64,000 nucleotides of DNA, from NCBI GenBank assembly GCA_948146395.1, contig OX411543.1, positions 56,473,689 through 56,537,688 on the forward strand, given 5' to 3'. Positions 1 to 10,189 of this stretch are shown piece after piece. This DNA comes from Fragum whitleyi (lineage: Eukaryota; Mollusca; Bivalvia; Cardiida; Cardiidae). A program made the position numbers and the translations under genes. How positions within the stretch are numbered: position 1 is the stretch's first letter; every line of letters starts with the position of its first letter. The notes beneath the pieces are model-generated. The model was not told where the DNA came from and searched no databases. It saw only the letters and a list, made by a program, of their open reading frames with translations.

Positions 1-90
1 GACTTACTATTATTCGACGTCTCACTGAAACTATTGAGCCACTTTAACCAGTAGGCATACGATGATCGCAGTTGCGTTTAAATCTTTATT

Positions 91-772
91 AGCTCACCTG
101 AGCACGTCGTGCTCAATGTGAGCTTTTGTGATCGTTGAATGTCCTTCGTCTGTCGTTCGTCGTCCGGCGTCAACATTTTAAGTGTTTACACTCTAGAGGC
201 CACAAATATGGTTCAATCATGAAACTTGGTCAGAATGTTGGTCAGGTCACAAGGATGAACCCTATTGAAAATGGGAAGGATCCATGCTATATCATGGGAA
301 AAGGGCATTATTGACAATTTTCATGTTAAGGCTCTAGAGGCCACAAATATGGCTCAATCTTTATGAAACGTGGTCAGAATGTTGGCCAAGTAACAAGGAA
401 GAACCCTTTTCAAAATGGGAAGGATCCATGCCATATCACAGGAAAAGGGGCCTTAATAACAGTTTTCTTGTTTACGCTCTAGAGGCCACATATATTGCCC
501 AATCTTCATGAAACTGGGTCAGAATGTTGATCATATCACAAGGATGAACCCCATTGAAAATGGGATAGATCCATGCCATATTACGGGAAATAGGGTCTTA
601 ATGATTATTCTCATGCTACGCTCTGGAGGCCAGCCATTTTTTTTGTCCAAACTTCATTAAACTTGGTTTTATATTATCTTCTTTATGACATCTGCCTATT
701 TAATTGATGTGATGTCCCATGGGTCATCAAGACTCAGGTGAGCGATCTAGAACCATCATGGTCCTCATGTTG
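91..772 (+). mobile_element. Pearl/Helentron-like non-autonomous element, copy 1
   Basis: The left end reads AGCTCACCTGAGCACG and the right end carries AGGTGAGCGATCTAGAACC followed by an ACCATCATGGT hairpin and GTCCTCATGTT. Between them lie about 3.7 tandem units of 141-145 bp, each marked by CTCTAGAGGCCACA or a variant (near 191, 332, 477 and 621) and by a shared AAACTTGGTCAGAATGTTG-like core. The second copy at 20221-21242 has related ends but a different core repeat. Ends plus a central tandem array plus a 3' hairpin match what is known of oyster pearl elements and Helentron-associated repeats. The assignment is inference; no coding capacity is seen. Confidence 0.6.
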
Positions 773-1473
773 TCTATACCGAGACAAATTTCCACATAGG
801 ATAACTCGGTTTGCATGCAAATTCATTCAAATTTGAATAAATTCAGACGGCAGTGCTGCGTGGAATTTTCCTAACGAGAAAACTACCCACAATACAATTC
901 ATATCCGGTAATACGCTGTAGCTTCCGGTCTATTTCCTGAAACAGGAGCCATGATGGCGTAATTATAAGTGGATTGAAAATGGAATTGTATAATTACGCA
1001 TAATTCTATTCAGCATATTGGATTCTGTTTACAATACCTGGTCAACAAATATAGTCTTAAGGCGTTACAGTAAACTTAATGATTCTTTATAAAATGTTAA
1101 ACTCGTTTAAATTTACTTAATCAGTTACATCAAAGCCGTTTTCTTGTTGATAAATCACCATTGGCGACAAGTGTTTGATAAAATCAGAATTTTCTGATGC
1201 AACTGCCCTAGAAATCTTTGAACAAAAAAAAATTCGTCATAACAACATCGTAAAATTGACAAGATGGGTAATTTTGAAATGATTTCCGAATGAAAAGTAT
1301 GAAGAGCGAGTTTTAAATGAATATTAAAGGGAGGTAATCTTATATCACTTTTTCGTTCTATTGGACAATTTTATTGCTCCCTTTCAATTGTATGTCCTCA
1401 CACAAAAAGTCAGTTTTTAATAGAGTCTAAAAATCCCCGACTCATCCCTTCTTTGATCAATTTTGAAATTTAG
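773..1473. other. AT-rich spacer with a MITE-1 fragment
   Basis: No gene or RNA is recognised. Bases about 1235-1350 match the left end of MITE-1 (ACAACATCGTAAAATTGAC, then GAGCGAGTTTTAAATGAA and AAAGGGAGGTAATC), so a solo left-end fragment is present. The rest shows no structure I can identify. Confidence 0.5.
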
Positions 1474-1636
1474 TGGAATTTAGAATGTGCCTTTGACATA
1501 AAAAAAACTTTTCGTAGAGTATATTGTGGAAAGGAAACCCTCTTTTATTCTAAAATTAATTGGAAATAGACAAGTTAGCCTTTGTTACTGGAACTAGTAA
1601 TAATTTTAGCAACGCAATGTAATAACATTCTTAGAT

Positions 1637-2052
1637 ACAGTTAGTTACGTCGTGTAATTGACATTTTAATCAACCAAAACAATTCAAAATCGCTCACTCA
1701 GCATCATTCATTCCAAACACTCAATCAAACCACTCAAAACACTCAAAAATGACTAAAAAGGATAAAAATTAACATTCAAAATTAATTGAATTAGAAACAA
1801 AATCGTGATTTTACTGACATATTTAGAATTATAAGCGTCTGATTGGTTTGGAGAAATAGGAAGCATTTCATAGAAGAATAATACATATTTTATCAAAGGG
1901 ATGAAATAAATATCGCTAACTATGTTTATCCTGAACAAAATTAGCGGTAGTGAATAACCTCCCATTAATTTCACTCATCACACTCATTCAATTTCATTCC
2001 AAAATTATTCTTAAACCATTCTACTTGTCATTATCTCGATATTCTTAACTGT
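1637..2052 (-). mobile_element. MITE-1 copy (reverse)
   Basis: The left side reads ACAGTTAGTTACGTCGTG and the right side TTCTTAACTGTA, with TA at the ends. The interior carries the family's AAGCGTCTGATTGGTTTGG block and half of the GGGATGAAAT / ATAACCTCCC hairpin. It is in duplication copy A; the paralogous copy is at 5190-5598, so this insertion predates the duplication. No coding capacity. Confidence 0.8.
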
Positions 2053-2191
2053 AGTTTATTACATTCTTAGATAATCGATCTAAAGAGGTAGACAGACATT
2101 TTCTAACTTTCCTATTCTGGCGTCGAATTTTGACGCTGGGCGTGTGCCGAAGAGTGTGAATGATTCGTGTTATTTTCAAAAAAATATTTTC

Positions 2192-2529
2192 CTACAGTCA
2201 GTTGCATCGTGAAATTGACCTTCATCTTGATCAAAACTATTCACAAAAACACTCGATCGGCAGCTCTTGCCATTCATTCAAAACACTCACTCCAATCGAT
2301 CAAAAAAAAAAAAAAAAAAACGAAGAAGACCGTGAAGCCACAAAAGCAGGAAAGCATGTAGATTTAATTCAAGAGAGGTAAAAATTATCGCTGATTTCGT
2401 CAAGTTGAACAAAATTTAATATTTTACTTTAGCTCCCTTGAAAATCTTTCAAAATACGCTCCTCTCACTCATTCAATTTTGGTCCGAAATCAGCCCAAAA
2501 GCAGCCACGTTGTCAATTACTCGATGTTG
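2192..2529 (-). mobile_element. MITE-1 copy, second subfamily (reverse)
   Basis: It begins ACAGTCAGTTGCATCGTG and ends TCGATGTTGT, where another MITE-1 has inserted. The interior has the AATCGATCAAAAA block characteristic of a second subfamily shared with 25253-25668 and 60817-61255. A poly-A run (about 2298-2316) interrupts it. The paralogue in copy B is 5734-6066. Confidence 0.75.
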
Positions 2530-2531
2530 TA

Positions 2532-2966
2532 CAGTTGACAACATCGTAAAATTGAGAAGGTGAATGATCTTGGAATGATTAAGGAATGAAATTGCATGAG
2601 TGTGTGGTGTGAGTTTTGAGTGTATTTAGTCGGATATAATCCTATATCGCATTTTGTCCATAATAAACAAAATTAGCGGTATTGATTACTTCCCCTTAAT
2701 ATAAAATGCATAAAAGTTCTATATACAGCTCCCTATTTCTTCAAGAACCCAATAAGACGCTAACAGTCTGAATTATGTCCGCGAAATCGCAATTTTTCTC
2801 TATCAAAACTTATTTTGTATGACGTTGGTTATTCTATATTTTTCAATGGGGTTGAGCGTTTTTGAATGGTTTGAGTGAGTGTTTGCAACGAATGAATTGA
2901 GCGCTGGGTGAGTGATTAAAATTGTTTTGATCGAGGCGAATGTCAATTTCACGATATAACTAACTG
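2532..2966 (+). mobile_element. MITE-1 copy with TA target duplication and a paralogous empty site
   Basis: The element runs from CAGTTGACAACATCG to CGATATAACTAACTG and is flanked by TA at 2530-2531 and 2967-2968. It interrupts the right terminus of the MITE at 2192-2529. The duplicate segment keeps the uninterrupted site at about 6050-6066 (GATGTTG, TA, AATTT), which shows this copy inserted after the duplication and targeted TA. The interior includes a GACGCTAACAGTCTGAATTA block and the GAATGAATTGAGCGCTGGGTG block. Confidence 0.88.
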
Positions 2967-3051
2967 TAAACTGTACTTGAAACCAAAAACGATTGTTTCA
3001 TTATACTATTTTTTCTGACATTTCCGCTCACACATTTACTAAATAATTATG

Positions 3052-3292
3052 TTAGCATGTGCGTGACATTTTCAACAATTTCAAAAGTGCGGCATGCAAA
3101 GACATTGGCCAGCCTGTGCATCCGCACAGTCTGACCATAATCTTCACAATGCGTTGTGTAGATAGATATGGACGCGAAGTTTCTTTAGACAGTTAGATTA
3201 TCTTCTTATTGTACTTCGTGACTGTCTAGGCGGCTCAATGTTTCTACTTCATGCACATGTCAATTTTTTGGAAATGTCACGCACAGGCTCAT
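3052..3292. mobile_element. MITE with GAGCCTGTGCGTGACATT termini (copy A)
   Basis: The left end TTAGCATGTGCGTGACATTT and right end GGAAATGTCACGCACAGGCT are inverted repeats. The interior (GCAAAGACATTGGCCAGCC, GTGCATCCGCACAGTCTG) recurs at 6145-6383, 61438-61609 and 62485-62723, giving four copies in the window. It is a non-autonomous DNA element of unassigned superfamily. Confidence 0.75.
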
Positions 3293-4139
3293 GTAATATA
3301 TTTTATGTGATATTTTCAATATCAATTGAATCGTTCATGGAAATGAAAATGCGACGGAAAACTGGAACAATTGTCGTACGTCAAACTACGGCGTCGATGA
3401 AAAACAACCGTTAACAATACTATAATAAAGCAAAGTTAGTGTTCTTAACAAAATGGTCGCGATAATAAAATACTCAAATTTTGGACGTTTTACCGAAGTA
3501 ACAAACCTCTTTATCCTTTCGACAAGCTAATGGAATTATACTTAAACGCCCATAAAATATCGCCTGCGACGCACGTCCAAGAAACAAGTACTATAAAACC
3601 AGCTCGACAATCAGTGCCTTAACGGACAAGTAGTTCAGTGGTAATGAACCTCGATTGGAGGATAATGGAAGAAAAATTTCTCGTCGTGTCTGGAAAAAAG
3701 GCTCTTTCGCATGTTAAGCTGGTTCGCAGTCGTACATTCAAATCGATAACATCCTTCCGCAATTTTGTTAGCTGGTGTAAGCAAGGGAGAACCGCTTTTC
3801 GAGCCCAAGGTCGCCCAATTTGTTAATGGACAAAGCAATTAATAATCAGGGACGTTTTCTTTTCAAAACTAAACATCTTACGAACATTTTTTTTGCCTAA
3901 GTCATAAATCAAAATTGTTTCTAAAGTAATATCTAAATACGGAATTCTGCCATGCATCTTCACATTGGAATCGTCTTCTGAAGACGATTCACGTAAGATT
4001 TTGCAAGGCAGAATCTTATTATGAATGAAAACACCATGTACGATTTGTGATTTTGACTTACGATTGTTTATTCGTACGTAGATTAGTGAAACGGGCCCCA
4101 GTTCACCAAGCTGTAAAATTGAGTAGCAGTGTAAGTAAA

Positions 4140-4598
4140 CTATCAAATGCCTCTTTCTCGGTACGTGGAAACATTTTTATAATATGACCGACGTCTCGGG
4201 AGAGAAAAAACACCGTTGAATATTTTTAATATTAAACGGGTGTTATTACACTAGTGAAATAACTATGCAAATGAGCTCAGAACCAATAGCAACGCTATTT
4301 TGTAACCGCGAAAATGACGTCATAATGTATATATTGTGACGTCAGTTTTAAACGGCGTTATAAGTTTCGCGGAAAATTGAAATGCCGAATTTCAAGAATT
4401 TAGACGATTTTTCGCAAGAGTTCGGGTCATGTTATAAACAGAATATAAAATTTGAGCTCATAAAATGCCGAATTTATTAAACTCGTCATCTATAAACAGA
4501 TAAAAACTCGACGCAGCCTCGTTTTTATCTATAAATAGATGACTCGTTTAATAAATTCGGTATTCCATGACCACTCATTCAATATCCTCTATGTATTG
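4140..4598. repeat. Dispersed repeat with strong terminal hairpin, copy 1
   Basis: Bases 4230-4595 match 45485-45870, sharing TGACACTAGTGAAATAACTA-like, TTTTAAACGGCGTTAT and TGACCACTCATTCAATATCC blocks. Near the right end AACTCGTCATCT...AACAGATAAAAACTCG pairs with CGTTTTTATCT...AGATGACTCGTTT to form a long hairpin. The segment is absent from duplication copy B, apparently by deletion. No coding capacity; superfamily unknown. Confidence 0.7.
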
Positions 4599-5189
4599 AG
4601 AGCTCGAGAAGAAATCTTTAAACTTAATCTTTCATCGCAATCGAAAAAAATAAACGAGTATAAACAAAGCCAACTTCTTAAGGTGGTCCGACACTATAAG
4701 GCACTTGTTCCGATCTTTGTTAGATTAATATATTTCGCAGAGTGTGCTTTTACGATAATTTGACAAACAATCAGCAAAGCCTTCCATGCGTTTTTCGGAG
4801 ACAATGTGGATTTTTGAAAATATTTTTTTCTTGCAAAAATGGCAAAAAACGGACGATAAGAAGCTGATTACTGACTTTCAATGTAAGTAAGTTGGTATAC
4901 ATGATTCATGGAAAACAACCAGCAATCGTATTTGATATTTGTAAAGTAACATTCACAAGACGAAATTGCTAGAAAAAATTCGCGATTTAACTGACATAAT
5001 TCAAAATGTAAGCGTCTGAACTTTAGTCGGATTTAAAATGTACCTTTGACACCAAAAAACTTTTCGTAGAGTATATTGTGGAAAGGAAACCCTCTACTAT
5101 TCTAAAATTGATAGGGGATAGACAAGTTAGCCTTCGTTACTAGAACTAGTAATAATTTTAGCAAAGCAATGTAATTACAGTCTTAGATT

Positions 5190-5598
5190 CAGTAAGTTAC
5201 GTCGTGAAATTGAAATTTTCATCAACCAAAACCATTCAAACTCGCTCACTCAGTGGTCCCATCATTCATTCCAAACACTCACTCAAACCACTCAAAAATG
5301 ACTAAAAGGATAAAAATCAACATTCAGAATTAATTGAAGTAGAATCAAAATCGTTATTTTACTGACATATTTAAATTATAAGCGCCTGATTGGTTTGGAG
5401 AAATAGGAAGCATTTCATAGAAGAATAATGAAAACTTTATCAAAGGGATTAAATAAATATCGCTAACTATGTTCATCCTGATCAAAATTAGCGGTATTGA
5501 ATAACCTATTAATTTCACTCATCACACTCATTCAATTTCACTTCAAAATCATTCCTAAACTATTCTCTTTGTCAATTTCACTATATTTTTAATTGTAG
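5190..5598 (-). mobile_element. MITE-1 copy (reverse), paralogue of 1637-2052
   Basis: It carries the AGTAAGTTACGTCGTGAAAT left end, the ATTATAAGCGCCTGATTGG block, a degraded internal hairpin and a TTTAATTGTAG right end. It matches the copy A element base for base over most of its length and so was carried along by the duplication. Confidence 0.75.
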
Positions 5599-5733
5599 TT
5601 TATTACATTTTTAGATAATCGATCTAAAGAGGTAGACAGACATCTTCTAACTTACTATTCTGGCGTCGAATTTTGACGGTGGACGTGTGCCGAAGCGTGT
5701 GAAGGGTTTGTGTTATTTTCAAAATATTATTTT

Positions 5734-6066
5734 CCCACGGTTAGTTGCATCGTGAAATTTACACAGATCTTGATCAAAACCATTCATAAAAACACTCGCT
5801 CGGCGCTCCTATCATTCATCCAAAACACCCACTCCAATCGATCAAAAACACTCCAAAGAAGACCGTGAGGAGACAAAAGCAGGAAATGATGTAGAATAAT
5901 TCAAGGAAGGTAAAAATTATCGCTGATTTCGTAAAGTTGAACACATTTTACTGTTATGTTTAACTCCCTTGAAAATCCTTTAAAACGCTCCTCTCACTCA
6001 TTCAACTTTGGTCCGAAATCAACCCTAAAGCAGCCACCTTGTCAATTTCACGATGTTGTAAATTTT
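5734..6066 (-). mobile_element. MITE-1 copy, second subfamily; carries an empty insertion site
   Basis: This is the paralogue of 2192-2529, from GGTTAGTTGCATCGTG to TTTCACGATGTTGTAAATTT. The uninterrupted GATGTTGTAAAT at its right end is the empty site corresponding to the MITE inserted at 2532-2966 in copy A. Confidence 0.75.
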
Positions 6067-6144
6067 CCTTGAAACCAAAAGCGATCGTTTCATTATTTTA
6101 TTTTTTTCTGACATTTCCGCTCACACATTCACTAAATAATTATG

Positions 6145-6383
6145 TGAGCATGTGCGTGATATTTTCAACAATTTCAAAAGTGCGCCATGCAAAGACATTG
6201 GGCAGCCTGTGCATCCGCTCAGTCTGACCATAGTCTTCACAATGCGTTTCGTTGATAGATTAGGACGCGAAGTTTCTTTAGACAGTCAGTTAATCTTCTA
6301 ATTGCACTTCGTGACTATCTAGGCGGCTCAATGTTTCTACTTCATGCACATGTCAAATTGTTGGAAATGTCACGCACAGGCTC
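6145..6383. mobile_element. MITE with GAGCCTGTGCGTGACATT termini (copy B)
   Basis: Left end GAGCATGTGCGTGATATTTT and right end GGAAATGTCACGCACAGGCT. It is the duplication paralogue of 3052-3292. Confidence 0.75.
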
Positions 6384-7385
6384 ATAATATATTATATGTG
6401 ACATTTTCAATATCAATTCATTCGTTCATGGAAATGAAAATGCGACGGAAAACTGGAACAATTGTCGTACCCGTCAAACTACGGCGGCGATGAAAAACAA
6501 CCGTTAACAATACTATTAATAAAGCATAGTTAGTGTTCTTAACAAAATGGTCGCGATAATAAAATAAAGACTTAATTATGGGACGTTTTACCGAAGTAAC
6601 AAACCTCTTTATCCTTTCGACAAGCTTATGGAATTATACTTAAACGCCCATAAAATATCGCCTGCGACGCACGTCCAGGAAACAGGCACTATAAAACCAG
6701 CTCGACAATCAGTGACTTAACGGACAAGTTGTTCACGGTAATGAACCTCGATTGGAGGATAATGGAAGAAAAATTTCTCGTCGTGTCTGGAAAAAAGGCT
6801 CTTTCGCATGTTAAGCTGGTTCGAATTCGTACATTCAAATCGATAACATCCTTCTGCAATTTTGTTAGCTGGTGTAAGTAAGAGAGGACCGTGATTCGAG
6901 CCCACCGTCGCCCAGTGTGTTTATGGGCAAAACAATTAATAACCAGGGAAGTTTTTTTTTCAAAACTAAACATCTTACGGCTTTTTTTTTTTTGTAAGTC
7001 ATAAATCAAAATTGTTTCTAAAGTAATTTCTAAATACGGAATTCTGTCATGCAGCTTCACATTGGAATCGTAATCTGAAGACGAATGAAAACACCATGTA
7101 CGATTTGTGATTTTGAGAGCTCGAGAAGAAATTTTTAAACTTAATCTTTCAACGCAATCGAAATAAAATAAATTGGTATAAACTAAGCCAACTTCTTAAG
7201 GTAGTCCGACACTATATTAGATTAATATATTTCGCAGAGTGTGCTTTTATGATAAATTGACAAACAATCAGTAAAGCTTTCCATTCGTTTTTCGGAGAAA
7301 ATGTGGATTTTTGAAAATATACTTTTTTTCTTGCGAAATGGCAAGAAACGGTCGATAAGAAGCTGATTACTGACCTTTAATGTAA

Positions 7386-8780
7386 TAGTCCGTGGGCTAG
7401 GAGGGGTCACCGTGCACCCCCATAAGGGCTCTCCGAGAGTGGTGAGGAAATGTTCATAGGACCTCCCAGAGTGAGAATCAAGATGTTAACAGGTGGTAAT
7501 TTGGGTCCCGACTGCCATTCCGAGTGGTTTTCTAGATGGCAGCCAAGAATAAATTCATTTTACCTTTGGTACACTATAAAAGGATTTTTAAATTTCAAAT
7601 ATTTTTTGAGAGTCTAAAACGTGTATATTTTGCGTTCTGGTAACACCCTTTATTACTAAAAATGATTTTGAAGATCCCAACTTCCGAAATGGGAGATGGC
7701 AGCCACTTCAAGATAAGAACTTTGCTATTTTTTCGGTGAATGCCATAAGATAAAAGTGTTCATCATGTACTACACCATAGATCATATTGCAAAGTGCTAT
7801 GCCATTGTTGATATAACCTTGTCGAGTTCAAATCAAGTTGTAAACAGTCGAAATTTTGGGTCCTGACTGCCTTTCTCGGTGTTCTTCTAAATGGCAGCCA
7901 CTAAAAATACAAATTAACAAGGAGACACTATACAGATATCACTTGATTTTAAATCATATTTGAAGACCAAAACGTGTATATTTTACGTTCTTGGTAAAAA
8001 GTCTATTTGTTAATGTTAATTTGGATTTCCAAACATGCTTTATCAGAGATGGCAGCCAGTTAAGGATAGGAATTTTGTTATTTTTTGTTTCAATCTGTGA
8101 AGGACGACAGGTCACCGTGTACTTTTCCATATAGTTCTCTCTGATTGTACCACGAAATTGTTAATTCAACATTCCCAAGGTTGAATCAAGTTGTTGTAGA
8201 TGTTTTGAGTCCCGACAGCCGTTTTTGGGTGATTTTTTTAAATAGCAGCCAATGCAAATACAAGTAAATAAATTGGAACAACTTGTATATGAGCAACCTT
8301 AGTTTTTTGATAATCTTTAAAGACCAAAATCATAAATATTTAGTGTTGAAATACTGAAATGCTGAAATAGCTTATGTCTTTTTGAAGATCAAACATCCTG
8401 AATAATAAATGGCAGCCAGTCTTAAATGTGAAATTTGCCTGTTGTATTTTTCAGTCCATCATTATCATAAAAGCCATCACTGATAAGACAAAGGAAAAGT
8501 TAACGGATATTACTAAGTGAAAATCAAAATAGTATCAATCGATATTTTTGTTGTTCCAACTGCCTTTCCGGATGTTTTTCTAGATGGCAGCCAGGAAAAA
8601 GTATAGATTACATAAGAATCCCTTAGCAAACATTGGCCTATTTTTATCCTATTTTCAGGACCAAATCACCTTAGTTTAGCATATCTCTTATTATTTCTTT
8701 AATGTAATGTATAATTTAAAAACCAAACATACTGAAATGAAGATGGCAGCCAACTTTCAACACGTAATTTTGCTTATTTA
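7386..8780 (+). repeat. Left arm of the foldback: four tandem units of about 350 bp
   Basis: The units alternate the phrases GGGTCCCGACTGCC, ATGGCAGCCA, a CTAAAACGTGTATATTTT-like block and a second ATGGCAGCCA. The best match to the right arm is in the outer 0.8 kb; similarity then declines toward the centre. A weaker continuation can be followed to about 9330 (CAAATGGCGGCC against the complement of GGTCGCCATTTG near 9910). Confidence 0.8.
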
Positions 8781-9117
8781 GCTGTAATAGTCTCTGAAAC
8801 TAGTTGGGTGGGCATGTCAGTCCTGTGGAAGGGGGGGAGGAGTGTAATCAAGTTGTTAACCATATATCCCTGATATCAATATTCTGTCTCTTCCGTTTGA
8901 CCTAAAGGCTAATGGTTGTTTTAGATGGTCTCCGAGAAAATACATGACAAATAAATTTTGAAATATGAGATTGCAGTCAGGTTATGCTTTGAATTCATCT
9001 TATTTCTGTAAAAGCATCTTTATGTGTACTTGTTTCTGTCGAAGATGGATGCATATTGTATCGTTTTCTCTATCTGCCAGTCCGTGTGTTTATATATAGG
9101 TTTGTTAATTTCTGGTT

Positions 9118-9200
9118 TCGATTAATAACATCGTGAAATTGACAAGGGTTAGTAGAATATATAGAATGTTTTCGGAGTGGTTTTGGTCGATTAAATGCTG
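9118..9200 (+). mobile_element. Solo MITE-1 end inside the foldback
   Basis: AATAACATCGTGAAATTGAC followed by AAGGGTTAG and a degenerate GAATGTTTTCGGAGTGGTTT matches the left terminus of MITE-1. No right end is found, so it is a fragment. Confidence 0.5.
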
Positions 9201-9347
9201 TTTGTATGATTTTGGGGTATTTTTGAAACAAATAAATCCAGATTTACATTTCCATACAATAAAGTTATATTTTGGAATTATTCGATATAGGAAAAATTCC
9301 ATATGGTCAAATGGCGGCCAAGGTTTTTGAAAATTAAATAAATTTAT

Positions 9348-9580
9348 TCCGGGTTGTGTATAAGGGGTGTTTGTACTGCCTTGCCGTACAAGCCAGCTTT
9401 TATAGCGACATGGTGCATTCGCTTTGGGATGTAGAGCTCCCGGGTTCGAATTCCGACGGAGTCAAAAAATTTTTGAGGGCTACATTTGGTACCCACCGTA
9501 AATAACCCACATGAGATGGTGTTTGTGTAATTAGGTAGCTGATGATGATGAATCTTAATTGTCGAGAGGGTGTATGTATA
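9348..9580 (+). mobile_element. tRNA-derived SINE, first unit of a dimer
   Basis: The unit starts CGGGTTGTGTATAAGG. TAGCGACATGGTGCATTC resembles a polymerase III A box and CGGGTTCGAATTCC a B box. The tail GATGATGATGAATCTTAATT leads directly into a second unit that starts with the same CGGGTTGTGTATAAGG. It lies in the spacer of the foldback. Confidence 0.6.
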
Positions 9581-9735
9581 CGGGTTGTGTATAAGGGTTG
9601 TTTGTACTGCCTTGCCATACAAGCTAGCTTTTATAGCGATGTGGTAGAGCATTCCCTTTGTGATGTAGCGGGTTCGAATCTCGACGGAGTCGAATATTTA
9701 TTTGCAGGTTACATTTTGCTAAGTAAAACGACCTA
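9581..9735 (+). mobile_element. tRNA-derived SINE, second unit of a dimer
   Basis: The A-box-like TAGCGATGTGGTAGAGCATT and B-box-like GGGTTCGAATCTC are closer to tRNA consensus than in the first unit. The 3' tail is shorter. Together with 9348-9580 it forms a head-to-tail pair with a period of about 232 bp. Confidence 0.6.
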
Positions 9736-10189
9736 AAAATCATATATGAATTTCTAAATGTATCAGCTACGTATGGATTGGCACTGCTGAGCCCTTTATG
9801 AGAAATATGAATAAAACAGATTTAAGCAAATTTAAGATATTGAAATAAGCAAAATTGGTGGATTTATTTCAGATTCATTTACATTAATTTAATTTGGTGG
9901 ACATTTGCGGTCGCCATTTGAAAGTATTCCTACATCGAACTACATAAATATGGAATATTCGTATTAATACATGGCTGTCATCTCGCTTTAAGAATTTCGG
10001 GAACATCAAATTAGCCCTTTTTACCAAAAAGAACATTTAAAAAAAAGTCAAATATTTTTCTCTTTCAGTTTGAAAACGTTTATAAGCAGGTGAAACTAAA
10101 GATTCTGAATATTAATATTAATATGAATACATGATTCTATCTCGGAGGGTCTAGTGAACAATTAATTTGATATTTTTTTCAGACCCCCC

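Larger units (their letters stand above)
1474..5027 (+). repeat. Tandem duplication, copy A
   Basis: This segment is a direct repeat of 5028-7385 plus 11583-11740. Matching landmarks include CTTTTCGTAGAGTATATTGT (1510 and 5060), the GTTGCATCGTGAAATT MITE end, the TAACGGACAAG block and the GAGAGCTCGAGAAGAAAT block (4599 and 7116). Copy A differs from copy B by one extra MITE-1 (2532-2966) and by about 540 bp (4057-4598) missing from copy B. The copies show scattered substitutions and small indels, so the duplication is not recent. Confidence 0.85.
5028..7385 (+). repeat. Tandem duplication, copy B (left part)
   Basis: This is a direct repeat of copy A (1474-5027). The junction lies near 5027/5028, inside a MITE-1-like fragment (CTGACATAATTCAAAATGTA, then GCGTCTGA). 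Copy B lacks the MITE at 2532-2966 and the 4057-4598 block. It is split by the foldback element after 7385 and resumes at 11583. Confidence 0.85.

Noticed and set aside
4057..4598. Insertion of a 540-bp element in copy A
   Set aside because: The left breakpoint cuts through a repeat that continues identically at 38.9 kb, so a deletion in copy B explains the data better.
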